A DNA stretch of 42,291 nt from Microcaldota archaeon (GCA_027345185.1 DAHWIK010000009.1:1-42291), one strand, 5' to 3'; counted from the stretch's first letter, positions 27,463-36,516 are shown. The notes: generated by a model from the sequence alone, not told the origin. Numbers and translations: made by a program.

Positions 27463-28398
27463 CTATTGCGTTCGGCTTCTCTTCCTTCCAAACTCTTTGA
27501 CTAGGTCGTTTGCTATTTCAAGTCCTGCATGATGCAGTGCTTCGCGTGTCGATGCCCCAATATACGGAGTTACTATAAGATTTCCGTTGCGCCTGGAATA
27601 TTCGAGAAGCTCCTTTTCATGATCCGATACTGGCTCATGCATGAACACATCCATTGCAGCTCCTTGCAGCCTTCCGCCCCTCAAGGCAGATAGCATTGAT
27701 CTGTAATCTATTATCTCTGCCCGTGCAGTGTTGATCAGGAATGCCCCCTTCTTTATCAGGGAAATCTCCTTGCTGTTAAGCTCATTTGCACTGGTTCTGT
27801 TCAGTGATGCATGCACAGTTATAACATCCGATGACTTTAGCAGGTTGTTTAGGCTTACTCTCTTTGCAAGCTTTGAGCTCACATAGGGGTCATAATAAAT
27901 GACGTTCATTCCGAAGGCTTTCGCATACCTGCACACTGTGCTTCCTATCCTGCCGAGTCCGATTATACCCAGCGTCTTTCCATCGAGCTGAGTGCCTATG
28001 AACTTGTATCTCTCCCACTTTCCGCTGCTCAGGCTGCCATATGCCCAAGGCACATTCCGCATAAGTGAGAGCATTAGCGCCATTGTGTGCTGTGCGGTGG
28101 GAATGGTGTGCGCCCCGTGAAGGTTGAATACCTTTATGCCATGCTTGCTTGCATAGTCAAGGTCTATGTGATTTAATCCAGTCGTTGCAGAAGCTATTGC
28201 CTTTAACACGACAGCCCTTGACAGCACTGCCTTGTCAAGCTTAGCCTCTATCCTAACCACAAGTATGTCGAAATCCTTGATTCGACTGAGCAGCTCGGCT
28301 CTTGACATCCTTTTAGCTGTGACAGACCCAATGGTCTTTAGCTTCCTTATAGCGTAATCATCAAAGTATTCAGGCTCAAGAACCAATATCTTTAACAT
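27463..28398 (-). CDS. D-isomer 2-hydroxyacid dehydrogenase family protein (SerA-like)
   Basis: 311 residues, the length of a SerA core without the regulatory ACT domain. Rossmann motif GIIGLGRIGSTVCRYAKAFG (about 143-162) binds NAD. The catalytic Arg is in NTARAEIID and the Glu in VFMHEP, but the catalytic His expected in TPHIG is Tyr here (TPYIGASTREA); the codon is TAT. Loss of this His should impair normal hydride transfer, so the substrate or reaction may differ. It begins six bases after the stop of the unrecognised gene at 28405-29784 and is its likely operon partner. Confidence 0.88.
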   Translation of the reverse strand: MLKILVLEPEYFDDYAIRKLKTIGSVTAKRMSRAELLSRIKDFDILVVRIEAKLDKAVLSRAVVLKAIASATTGLNHIDLDYASKHGIKVFNLHGAHTIPTAQHTMALMLSLMRNVPWAYGSLSSGKWERYKFIGTQLDGKTLGIIGLGRIGSTVCRYAKAFGMNVIYYDPYVSSKLAKRVSLNNLLKSSDVITVHASLNRTSANELNSKEISLIKKGAFLINTARAEIIDYRSMLSALRGGRLQGAAMDVFMHEPVSDHEKELLEYSRRNGNLIVTPYIGASTREALHHAGLEIANDLVKEFGRKRSRTQ

Positions 28399-28404
28399 GG
28401 ACCA

Positions 28405-29784
28405 TCACGCTCCGGAAAGGCTCTGCTTTCTCGGATCTGTCCTTGATATTATCTCGGTTACTGAAGCCTTGTTGAAGCCCTTGAAGCCCTGGTCCCTCTC
28501 CAGATTCTCCATGTGGCTTCCTATTGCCCCATCAGAAAGGAACTTGTCATACTGCTCCTTTGTTATGTATTTTTCTGCAAGGAGCTTGTCAAGCCTGCTC
28601 TTATCAACCTTCCATATATCTCCCTGCGTGAAGGCCTGCTTCAGGAAGACGAAGTTTGAGAACGGAGCCATAACATTCACGCCGTAATTCTTCAAATCCG
28701 CAGTAAGCTTTTCAAATACGAACCTTGCCTCGAGATGATGCATTCCGGACTGGAGTATGCTCTCCCCGTGAAGACCTACCCAAAGACCAACGGTGCCAAG
28801 CTTGTCAGGCCTCTTCTTGAATCCCTCATGCGGAAAGTCAAAATCCGTCTCGTCAGCACCAAGGTCAACATCTGTGAAGACCACTATCTCGCATATCGGA
28901 TGCTCTAGTATCTGAGCGCCCCATCCTGCTCCGTCTCCAGCGTAGTACTTCTCCCTGCATTCGTATCCCATCTTCTCGAATAGACTTATCATGTGCTGGA
29001 AGTTGTCCCTTGATGACCTGTATGTGTGGTGGTCGTGGTTCCCCCAGCCAAGTCCAAGCTTGTCCTGCCTCTCCTTCTGCATCTGGCCTGCGCGGTTCCT
29101 TCTCTGCCAATATGCCCTTTCCGCCCTGAAGAATGCATCTGCAACCCTTGCGCTTTCCAGCCTCTTTGTTGCATCCTCAACCAATTTTTCAGTGTAGGCA
29201 ATGCCCTCCTTGTCTGTATCGAAATATCTCTGCCTGCAGTAGAACTTTGAAAGAACATCCAAGTAGACCTTGGAGTCTCCGGTGTTTCTCTCCTTGAATC
29301 CTTTGTATCCCCTTCTCTCTATGGCATTGAGTATGAAGTCCCCCTCCTTGTTTATCCTTGCGTAGCGTATGTGAGAAAATGGTTCGCCTTCCGGAGTTAT
29401 TCCGATAGAGAGCGCCTGCAGAAAGTCGTCTATGCATTCGGGCTTGAGCGTGACAATCATCTCCTTTTCGCTGCTCAGGAGAATGGGAAACAGGTATGAC
29501 CTTGGATGCCTGAATACGCGAAATCCATCAGGTTTGTCGATCTCTTTAATCTCAACAAGCCCGAGCTTCTTGAGCGTGACTTCGGTAACGCGGTTTTCAG
29601 GCACCGCCATGTGGTCTATCCAGTCAACGAAGCGCGTGGAGGTTTCGTCCATCATCCTCTTTGAGAGCCACTTTGCGAACTTGTTGTGGCTTATGAAGAA
29701 CTCGACATTCTCGTTTATGAACGACTCAAGCTCAGGATGGGTCTCCCAATCGAATTGGCCATTGCCTTCAGCTGCGGAAGCCAT
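28405..29784 (-). CDS. Unrecognised 459-residue protein, possibly VOC-fold metalloenzyme
   Basis: No family is named with confidence. The N-terminal third is acidic and helical; the middle has a long helical stretch with RAERAYWQRRNRAGQMQ. Then WGNHDHHTYRSSRDNF and GAGWGAQILEHP, followed by IVVFTDVDLGADETD, and later GLWVGLHGESIL with GMHHLEARFVFEKL. The His clusters, each at the start of a similar alpha-beta unit, recall paired vicinal-oxygen-chelate modules that bind a metal, but this is inference. The C terminus (GAIGSHMENLERDQGFKGFN) looks highly conserved. First gene of a probable operon with the SerA-like dehydrogenase; divergent from mqo. Confidence 0.7.
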   Translation of the reverse strand: MASAAEGNGQFDWETHPELESFINENVEFFISHNKFAKWLSKRMMDETSTRFVDWIDHMAVPENRVTEVTLKKLGLVEIKEIDKPDGFRVFRHPRSYLFPILLSSEKEMIVTLKPECIDDFLQALSIGITPEGEPFSHIRYARINKEGDFILNAIERRGYKGFKERNTGDSKVYLDVLSKFYCRQRYFDTDKEGIAYTEKLVEDATKRLESARVADAFFRAERAYWQRRNRAGQMQKERQDKLGLGWGNHDHHTYRSSRDNFQHMISLFEKMGYECREKYYAGDGAGWGAQILEHPICEIVVFTDVDLGADETDFDFPHEGFKKRPDKLGTVGLWVGLHGESILQSGMHHLEARFVFEKLTADLKNYGVNVMAPFSNFVFLKQAFTQGDIWKVDKSRLDKLLAEKYITKEQYDKFLSDGAIGSHMENLERDQGFKGFNKASVTEIISRTDPRKQSLSGA

Positions 29785-29861
29785 GAATATGCCCTACATA
29801 GTATGGGCTAAAAAGTTAAAATAGCTATGATATAATCTTAATAATGAAATAAAGGGATTGC

Positions 29862-31187
29862 GTGGGTGACAAAAAGCTGTATGATGTCGTAATAGTGGGA
29901 GGGGGCGTCGTGGGTGCCGCCTTGCTCTACACGCTCAGCAATTATACAGACCTGAAAAGAATTGCGCTGGTTGAAAAGCAGGGGTCTATAGCTTCGCTCA
30001 ACTCTGACTGGACGAGCAATTCCCAGACCCTGCATTTTGGGGACGTTGAGACAAACTATACGGAGGAGAAGGCACTGAATACAAATGAGGCAGCAAAACT
30101 GATTCCTGGATATGAAAAGAGTGCAGGCCTGTCTGGAAGCGGTATGATAAAGAGGTGTCAGAAGCTTCTTCTCGCAGTTGGAGATGAAGAGATAGAATAT
30201 GCAGAGAGATGGTATAGGTCATTTGCAGGGAGGCTTTACAAGGGCTTAAAAAAGATAGGGATTGCCGAAGTAAAACGGATAGAACCGAACCTCATAAAGG
30301 GGAGGGACAGCTCTGAGAGGATAGCTGTGTACAAATCCGAAACAGGATACATGGTTGATTATGGAAGGCTTGCAAAATCGTTTGTAAAGAATTCAAAGTC
30401 CACAGGCAAGGAGATAGACATGCTTCTAAACACGAAGATATGTGCATTTGGTGAGGGTGGCGATGGATATGTCATCAAATCGGCAGACAGAGCCATACGC
30501 TGCAGGTCTGTCGTATTTGCAACCGGTGCATATGGCTTATATTTTGCAAAATCGATAGGTATTGCTGGGGATCTGTCAATAATAGCCACTGGCGGCGGTT
30601 TCTTCAAATCTAAAAAGGTATTGAATGGCAAGGTTTACAGGGTGCAGATGGGCAAGATGCCCTTTGTAGCGGTTCATGGCGATCCTGACATAAACGATCC
30701 GTCAGTAACAAGATTCGGACCCATCATATACCTGCCGTTGGGGATAGAAAAAGGTGAGTTTCAGCCGCTTGACTACGCAAAAATCTCAGGCGGTATTGGA
30801 TTGATACCTACATCAATAAAGGTACTGGACAAATATAACCTGTACGGTATCATATCTAGGCATTTATCATACAGCATTCCGTTGCTTGGCAAGAAATTGT
30901 TCCTAGATAATGAGGCTGTGAAGCTTGTTCCTTCGTTGAAATATTCGGATATTTCTCATGCAGAAGGATACGGTGGCATAAGCCCAAGAATAGTGAACAG
31001 GCGCAGCATGACATTGAATATAGGAGAAGAAAAGATACGAAAAGGGAATGCCATATTCAATATATCCCCTTCTCCTGGAGCCTCAAATTCACTTGCTATA
31101 GCTGAATCTGATGCAATATACCTGTCAAAAAGGTTGGGATTCAAATTTAATAGGGACAAGTTCAATAGGAATCTTAGGCCTAAATAA
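29862..31187 (+). CDS. mqo: Malate:quinone oxidoreductase-like FAD protein
   Basis: 441 residues, shorter than bacterial Mqo (about 490-500). Would oxidise malate to oxaloacetate and pass electrons to membrane quinone. The FAD-binding motif is VVIVGGGVVGAALLYTLSN at the N terminus, and the family signature SLNSDWTSNSQTLHFGDVET follows near residue 45. The C-terminal FAD contact region ends with FNISPSPGASNSLAIAESD. The start is GTG at 29862, about 25 bases after a TATA-like element (29828-29839), suggesting a leaderless mRNA. With cytochrome b in the same window, it fits a quinone-based respiratory chain. Confidence 0.85.
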   Translation: MGDKKLYDVVIVGGGVVGAALLYTLSNYTDLKRIALVEKQGSIASLNSDWTSNSQTLHFGDVETNYTEEKALNTNEAAKLIPGYEKSAGLSGSGMIKRCQKLLLAVGDEEIEYAERWYRSFAGRLYKGLKKIGIAEVKRIEPNLIKGRDSSERIAVYKSETGYMVDYGRLAKSFVKNSKSTGKEIDMLLNTKICAFGEGGDGYVIKSADRAIRCRSVVFATGAYGLYFAKSIGIAGDLSIIATGGGFFKSKKVLNGKVYRVQMGKMPFVAVHGDPDINDPSVTRFGPIIYLPLGIEKGEFQPLDYAKISGGIGLIPTSIKVLDKYNLYGIISRHLSYSIPLLGKKLFLDNEAVKLVPSLKYSDISHAEGYGGISPRIVNRRSMTLNIGEEKIRKGNAIFNISPSPGASNSLAIAESDAIYLSKRLGFKFNRDKFNRNLRPK

Positions 31188-31188
31188 T

Positions 31189-32064
31189 CTACAGTTCTTC
31201 TATCCATTTCACAACTTTTTTTACAAGCGTTTTCTCCTTTCCGTCGAATGAATGGTTTGCTCCGCTTATCAAAAGCGATGAGAACCTCCTCGACGATGTG
31301 CTTTTTTCAAGTAGAGCCAAATATTCATCAACCTTCTTCAAGGAATACTCCTCACGATCCCCGAATACGGCGAGTACCGGAGTTCGTATCGACCCAAACT
31401 CCTTTAAGTTACCATCATAGTTGAACAGCCGTGCTTCGACCCTTTTAAGGTTTAAAACTGAATCAAGCCGCTGCGCTGAAAATCCTGAGCCTCCGGGAGC
31501 TGGAAGATTTCCATTTCCTGATTTGACCATTCTTGCGCATGTGTCCCTGATTTTCCTATAATTTCCTCCAAGATTTATTCGGTTCAGATTGTAGTCATCT
31601 GCTGGGGCCACAAGTACTATTCCCTTTACTCTTCTGTCCCTGACCTTGTACTGATAATATGTTGCCTTCTGGCATCCAGTGCTGTGGCCGCACAGCACAA
31701 AGTCTCTGTATCCTATCTTTGAAAGGGCATCTATTGCTCCCTTTATGTCAAAAACAGATTCTTCGAAGCGCTCAAGGCTCGTACCGCCCATGATCCTCCT
31801 TCTCTTTCCATCCGTGTATTTCGAGAGTCCAGAAACAATGTCGTGGCCCCGTGTGTTGATTGAAAACAGGGCAAGACTCTTGGGAAGACTGTCAGCGAAT
31901 GATAGGGCCATGTGTGAAAATGCGCTGCCGTTCAGTCCATGTATGAAAACAATGCACCGACGCGGCCTCCTTGAGACTGAGGAAAGGAATCCGATTAGTC
32001 TTATCCCATCAGATGCGATGAATGGTATTATGCAACTGTTTCTTCCAAGTTTTATCTCATCCAT
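31189..32064 (-). CDS. Alpha/beta hydrolase
   Basis: 291 residues. Oxyanion-hole motif FIHGLNGS, nucleophile Ser128 in CGHSTGCQ, acidic residue in VFGDREEY and catalytic His in GANHSFDG give a full triad. It probably hydrolyses an ester or thioester; substrate unknown. The open frame extends nine codons further, but the TATA element at 32090-32099 on the minus strand places transcription start close to the ATG at 32064, so this start is used. Its stop lies next to the mqo stop, convergent. Confidence 0.85.
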   Translation of the reverse strand: MDEIKLGRNSCIIPFIASDGIRLIGFLSSVSRRPRRCIVFIHGLNGSAFSHMALSFADSLPKSLALFSINTRGHDIVSGLSKYTDGKRRRIMGGTSLERFEESVFDIKGAIDALSKIGYRDFVLCGHSTGCQKATYYQYKVRDRRVKGIVLVAPADDYNLNRINLGGNYRKIRDTCARMVKSGNGNLPAPGGSGFSAQRLDSVLNLKRVEARLFNYDGNLKEFGSIRTPVLAVFGDREEYSLKKVDEYLALLEKSTSSRRFSSLLISGANHSFDGKEKTLVKKVVKWIEEL

Positions 32065-32089
32065 AAATAGTATAACTTGAAGATGAAGC

Positions 32090-32101
32090 ATTAATAAATT
32101 T
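32090..32101. promoter_or_regulatory. Shared TATA element, alpha/beta hydrolase / tRNA-Lys
   Basis: CATTAATAAATT reads as TATA in both directions. It is about 26-35 bases before the hydrolase ATG on the minus strand and about 25-35 bases before the tRNA-Lys 5' end on the plus strand. No other candidate is obvious in the gap. Confidence 0.5.
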
Positions 32102-32125
32102 GGCAGGGTAAGTCATATTTGCTGC

Positions 32126-32200
32126 GGGCCTGTAACTCAGCTTGGCTAGAGTGGAAGGCTTTTAACCTTTAAGTCGAGGGTTCAAATCCCTCCAGGCCCG
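32126..32200 (+). tRNA. tRNA-Lys (anticodon TTT)
   Basis: 75 bases, no intron. Acceptor GGGCCTG with CAGGCCC, D-stem ACTC/GAGT, anticodon stem GAAGG/CCTTT with loop CTTTTAA (TTT), T-arm GAGGG-TTCAAAT-CCCTC, discriminator G. CCA not encoded. The lysyl-tRNA synthetase gene lies downstream after one intervening gene. Confidence 0.95.
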
Positions 32201-32278
32201 ATAATTTACATGACAAGGCTTATAAATTTCCGCATCCAGTCTACATCAGAGCACGCTTTCCGTGCGAATAATGGTCGT

Positions 32279-33493
32279 ATGTCTGATAATAGCAAGATCA
32301 TTGGGATCCTTGTCATAATAATATTCGCGGCGATAGCTCTGGCCTATACATATCTGTTCAACCACCAACCATATGCAATCATAAAAACAGGTCAGAGTGG
32401 AAACCTGACTTCAGGAGGAAATGGGGGCACAAAGGTGGTAGTCTATAATTCAGTCTCATCTAACGGCAATGAGCAGACCACAGTATCCTCAACCACCACT
32501 GCAGTCATCAACAAGCAGATTTACTCTGTCCCTATAGTCATAAGGAACCTACAAATCTCACCTACACCTGCCGGGCTGCAGGATATGATAGTGGTTCCGA
32601 GCTCTAATTACTCTTCTTATATTGACCCGAACTGGAATAACGTTGAATTCACTACTGCACCGGAGGGTGGAGGCAGCATGATAGAGGCCTGGGTGGAGAG
32701 CAATGCAACATCATCGTCAAGAGCAACGGTTGTGTGGGTGAAGCTCCCTATGATCATAGATGGGCATGATACAACAACGATATACATGGATTTTATGAAC
32801 TTCCCGGTGCTTTCACGTGATGGCCCTACCGGTGAGGCTCCTGAGCTCAGCACCGCGTATGCACAATACGATAATGGCGCATTGGTATTCAACTTTTACG
32901 ATAATTTCTCTGGAAGAGGACTCAACACAGACCTATGGTCAAACTCTTCTGCATTTTCATCCAACCCTGTAATTGTTAACGATGGTTTGACTATAGGACC
33001 ATCTACTTCAAAGCAGAACAATGGATACAGTGCTGTCATATCACTGCGGTCATTCGGTCAGGGAGTTGTGGAGTTCTACGGAACACTGCTTGACAATTCG
33101 ACACAGCCGCATTATCAGGATGTTGGTCTCATTCCCGCTTCCTCAAGCAATGCGTGCAACCTCATAGCCATAGGGTCGTTCTATGGCCCTGGATATGCTG
33201 GCCTGCAGACAATAGACAGCTACTGCTATGCCAAATATTCACAAGGACTAAGCTTCGGCAAACCAGAAATATACTCGATATTCGTGCCCAGCCTTAACCC
33301 CACAAATGCAACAGCTACAGTTGACTACGCAAATCCAGTAACATTGTCGTTTGCGTCTCTGTTACTGCCCCAGAACATAGGATTCGAGAACCAAGGCACA
33401 ATAGGAAACCTCGGCCCCATCTACTGGATAAGGCAACGGGATTATCCGCCGGGTGGGGTGCTTCCGGCGTTTAGTTTTGGCAAGCTGCAGTAA
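32279..33493 (+). CDS. Membrane-anchored surface protein with DUF2341-like domain
   Basis: 404 residues. An N-terminal hydrophobic segment (about residues 8-26) anchors the protein; a short Ser/Thr/Gly/Asn-rich linker follows. Residues about 90-175 match the DUF2341 pattern (IEAWVESN..., TVVWVKLPMI, TTTIYMDF), a beta-rich domain of extracellular proteins. The remaining part (from NFYDNFSG) resembles a concanavalin-type sandwich of surface proteins. An upstream in-frame start exists, but a TATA element (CTTATAAATTTC, about 32218-32229) lies inside that segment, so the ATG at 32279 is chosen. Likely cell-surface or adhesin role; not shown. Confidence 0.75.
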   Translation: MSDNSKIIGILVIIIFAAIALAYTYLFNHQPYAIIKTGQSGNLTSGGNGGTKVVVYNSVSSNGNEQTTVSSTTTAVINKQIYSVPIVIRNLQISPTPAGLQDMIVVPSSNYSSYIDPNWNNVEFTTAPEGGGSMIEAWVESNATSSSRATVVWVKLPMIIDGHDTTTIYMDFMNFPVLSRDGPTGEAPELSTAYAQYDNGALVFNFYDNFSGRGLNTDLWSNSSAFSSNPVIVNDGLTIGPSTSKQNNGYSAVISLRSFGQGVVEFYGTLLDNSTQPHYQDVGLIPASSSNACNLIAIGSFYGPGYAGLQTIDSYCYAKYSQGLSFGKPEIYSIFVPSLNPTNATATVDYANPVTLSFASLLLPQNIGFENQGTIGNLGPIYWIRQRDYPPGGVLPAFSFGKLQ

Positions 33494-33524
33494 ATGATCT
33501 GTTAATTCTTATAGGTTCTAAGGT

Positions 33525-35072
33525 ATGGAGAAAAAATCAAAAGAAGAGATGAGGAATAAGCACTGGACAGAGATACTTGTGGAGCGGCTGCTTGAGGGAA
33601 AGAAGACGCAGTATGTGATAACAGGTGGCATGACAACAAGCGGTCCGGCACATCTTGGGACAATATGCGAATTCCTTTATCCGTATACGCTACAGCAGAC
33701 TATTCTGGATCTGGGCAAGGTCGCAGATTTCTATTTTATCGGAGATATACTTGACGCGTTTGACGGCATTCCCTTAGAGATGCAGAAATACAGCGGAATC
33801 CTAGCCACGGAACTGGGAAAGCCCCTGGTATATGTTGTTGACCCACTAGGGTGCCATACCTCCTTTGGGGATCATTACCTTGATCAGGCAAAGAAGCTCA
33901 TGAAGTGGCTAGGCGCTGAGATCAATGTTCTTAAGGTAAATGAGCTGTACAATGAAGGCAGGTTTGACCCATATACAGTCGAGTACTTTAGGCAGGAGCC
34001 AAAGGTTAAGGAGATTGTCGCAGCAACATCGATGCGCAAGATAGAGGACCTGAAGGACTGGAGCCCTATCATGCCAATCTGCGAAAAATGCGGAAAGATA
34101 GCCACAACAAGAGTCACCTGGCATAACGATGCTGAGTATGAATACGTCTGCAATAGGGATGCCAAGTACACAAAAGGATGCGGATACTGCGGCAGGTCAA
34201 AGATATCCGACCACAAATACAAACTGCAGTGGAGACTGCATTGGCCTTCTTGGCAGGCAATGTTTAACTCAAGCATAGAAGGAAGCGGGATGGACCATAT
34301 GACAATGGGTGGCAGCGCGACTACCGCACCGGTAATACACAAGGAAATTCTCAATCGTGAACCCCCAGTTCTCTTCAAGTACGGGTTCATATTCATTAAT
34401 GGCCAGAAGCCCTCAAAGTCGAAGGGAATCGGTATGAGCGCCGCGGAGCTCAGCACGCTCATACCGCCAGAGATGCTCAAGTATTCGCTGATAGAGCCTG
34501 ACATACAGAAGGACAAGGACATAGACCTCACTGGAGATAGGCTGATAGCACTGTACAACGATCTTGAAAGGATAAGCACGGTCAATGAGCCCGGGAACAG
34601 GGCTGACGAGAAGAAGTTACTTGCGTTCAGAGTCGCAGTAAAGAGGCTGGGATGGAAGTCCTCATTCGTAGACACGCTTCTGAATTATCAGATATATCAT
34701 GATTGGGATAAAGTAGGAGAACTCCTTGGCGACCCTGAAGGCGTGAAATACCTTTCAGCTTACATAGAGAGATGGTTGGCCAAGGGATACGCACCGGACA
34801 GATACAATTTTTCGATAAAGGAGACCAAAATAGACACTAACAAGAACGCCGTAAGGAGGCTAATATCAGGCCTTAAGCCCAGTATGACAAACCTTGAAGT
34901 GCATAATCTGGTTTATGAAACTGCAAAGGCCGAAGGAATTGATGCTGACTCACTGTTCACCTCAATATACACAGCACTCATAGGCAAGGATAAGGGACCC
35001 AGAGTAGGCAAGTTTATTGTGGCCATAGGTATAGATAGGGTAAGGCAGATGCTTGAATTTGCAATAAGCTGA
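33525..35072 (+). CDS. lysS: Lysyl-tRNA synthetase, class I
   Basis: 515 residues. Charges tRNA-Lys with lysine using ATP. This is the archaeal class I type, with a Rossmann HIGH-like motif SGPAHLG (residues 39-45) and a KMSKS-like KPSKSKG near residue 295. A zinc-binding insert is visible (CEKCGK, then CNRD...GCGYCGR). The C-terminal helical cage domain is complete. An AGGT precedes the ATG. It lies 31 bases after the surface-protein gene and may share its transcript. Confidence 0.96.
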   Translation: MEKKSKEEMRNKHWTEILVERLLEGKKTQYVITGGMTTSGPAHLGTICEFLYPYTLQQTILDLGKVADFYFIGDILDAFDGIPLEMQKYSGILATELGKPLVYVVDPLGCHTSFGDHYLDQAKKLMKWLGAEINVLKVNELYNEGRFDPYTVEYFRQEPKVKEIVAATSMRKIEDLKDWSPIMPICEKCGKIATTRVTWHNDAEYEYVCNRDAKYTKGCGYCGRSKISDHKYKLQWRLHWPSWQAMFNSSIEGSGMDHMTMGGSATTAPVIHKEILNREPPVLFKYGFIFINGQKPSKSKGIGMSAAELSTLIPPEMLKYSLIEPDIQKDKDIDLTGDRLIALYNDLERISTVNEPGNRADEKKLLAFRVAVKRLGWKSSFVDTLLNYQIYHDWDKVGELLGDPEGVKYLSAYIERWLAKGYAPDRYNFSIKETKIDTNKNAVRRLISGLKPSMTNLEVHNLVYETAKAEGIDADSLFTSIYTALIGKDKGPRVGKFIVAIGIDRVRQMLEFAIS

Positions 35073-35435
35073 CAGCTAGATCTTTGACTTTGTGGCTTCA
35101 TGCAGGGCACATTTTTGTATCCCTTCTCGACCATCGTATTCTCATCGAGTTCATTGTGGGATTTCAACCTGACTATTCTGACAATATCTTCAACTTTCTC
35201 CACTATTTTAGCGTTTTTCTTGCCGCCGTGTATCCACTCGTATCGCCCATTATCATAATCTGCATTGCTTTGCTACTGTCCTTTTGTAACATTGCTCTAA
35301 GAATCAGAACTCCAAGCGCGGTAAGCCTTGGATGACTATGAAAAGGGAAAGCTAGTGTATGTCTGCTCTGCCGAACTAAAGGCTCTTGAAATAGAGCTTA
35401 ATGAGGAACAGTTACTTTGAATTCTGTTTAATTAA
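35073..35435. other. Gene-poor gap with coding-like fragments
   Basis: No intact gene. On the minus strand two overlapping frames read like broken protein: PRLTALGVLILRAML...TSGYTAARKTLK then stop (about 35405 to 35230), continuing one frame away as IVEKVEDIVRIVRLKSHNE...EKGYKNVPCMKP (to about 35090). On the plus strand, 35331-35420 reads DDYEKGKLVYVCSAELKALE then stop. These may be remains of one or two small genes, possibly a DNA-binding regulator, but I cannot identify them. Confidence 0.3.
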
Positions 35436-35507
35436 AGCCTCCGGCGAGGATTGAACTCGCGGCCTCGTCCTTACCAAGGACGCGCTCTACCACTGAGCTA
35501 CAGAGGC
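35436..35507 (-). tRNA. tRNA-Thr (anticodon GGT)
   Basis: 72 bases, no intron. Acceptor GCCTCTG with CGGAGGC (one G-T pair), anticodon stem CGTCC/GGACG with loop TTGGTAA (GGT), T-arm GCGAG-TTCAATC-CTCGC, discriminator T. No encoded CCA. A minus-strand TATA element (35527-35540) lies about 25 bases upstream and overlaps the thiL promoter. Confidence 0.95.
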
Positions 35508-35528
35508 ACAATAGAGCTTTTCAGTAGA

Positions 35529-35540
35529 AATATATAAATT
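35529..35540. promoter_or_regulatory. Shared TATA element, tRNA-Thr / thiL
   Basis: AATATATAAATT can serve as TATA in both directions: about 25 bases before the tRNA-Thr 5' end on the minus strand and about 27-36 bases before the thiL ATG on the plus strand. Confidence 0.5.
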
Positions 35541-35565
35541 GCATCTCATAGTTAAAGGTCTGTTC

Positions 35566-36516
35566 ATGGAGATTGGAAAGCTTGGCGAAAGGAAGCTGAT
35601 AGAGAGGATACGTGCTGCGTATAGCTATGCTTGGCCTAACAGCGATTCTGCGTATGTGGATGTTGGGAAAAATAGACTCCTGATAACCAACGACTCGATA
35701 ACACAAAGTACGCACATACCAAGCGGTGCGAATCCCATGGATGTAGGATATTTCTTTGCGGCGATAAACCTTAGCGACATAGCTGCAATGGGAGGCTTGC
35801 CGCTGTATTTTATGTCATCCATGATACTTCCGCCAAAACTCGACTCAAAGTATCTTATTGGGCTGGAGCGCGGGATAAGGAAATGCCTTAATCGTTATAA
35901 TGTAAAAATGATTGGAGGTGACTTGAAGAAAGGCAGGGAGCTTGTGCTTACTGGAATAGCGATAGGCGAAGTAGACAAATCAAGGATGATGCAACGGCTG
36001 AATATGAAAGACAGCGAAGCCTTGTGTGTGACTGGAGAGCTAGGACGCAATGCTGCTGGATATTATGAGTGGAAAAGGGGCTCCAAAACTGGTGCAGCAA
36101 TGCTGCTTGATGTCGATCCGAAGATAAATGAGGGCAGGTTTTTATCTGATAATGGCATAAAAGCTGCAATGGATCTTTCGGATGGAGTATATTCTGCAAT
36201 ACATCAGCTCAGCTCTGCGACAGGGCTTGGATTTGAGATATTTTATGATTCGATACCGGTGTCTCAGGAGGCTTCTGCTGTTAATATGAAGCAGGGAATA
36301 GACATAGAGCAGCTGTGCCTGAACTTCGGAGGCGATTATCAGCTTATGTTTTCAGTTAAGGAGGCAGAGTTTGAGAGGCTAAGGAGAAAGGCTTTAGCAA
36401 GGAGAATAAGGATAACAAGGATTGGAAGGATAATCGGCAGCAAGAACGTGCTTATCAGGGATTCAAAAAGAATAAATATAAGAAAATACGGATATGAACA
36501 CTTCATAACGGATTGA
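35566..36516 (+). CDS. thiL: Thiamine-monophosphate kinase
   Basis: 316 residues. Phosphorylates thiamine monophosphate to thiamine pyrophosphate. ThiL signatures are LITNDSITQSTHIPS, MDVGYFFAAINLSDIAAMGG and GGDLKKGRELVLTGIAIGEV; a later AAMDLSDGVYSAI and LNFGGDYQLMFSV segment complete the PurM/ThiL fold. The ATG at 35566 is preceded by AAAGGT; a further in-frame TTG upstream overlaps the TATA element. Followed 60 bases on by thiE. Confidence 0.93.
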   Translation: MEIGKLGERKLIERIRAAYSYAWPNSDSAYVDVGKNRLLITNDSITQSTHIPSGANPMDVGYFFAAINLSDIAAMGGLPLYFMSSMILPPKLDSKYLIGLERGIRKCLNRYNVKMIGGDLKKGRELVLTGIAIGEVDKSRMMQRLNMKDSEALCVTGELGRNAAGYYEWKRGSKTGAAMLLDVDPKINEGRFLSDNGIKAAMDLSDGVYSAIHQLSSATGLGFEIFYDSIPVSQEASAVNMKQGIDIEQLCLNFGGDYQLMFSVKEAEFERLRRKALARRIRITRIGRIIGSKNVLIRDSKRINIRKYGYEHFITD

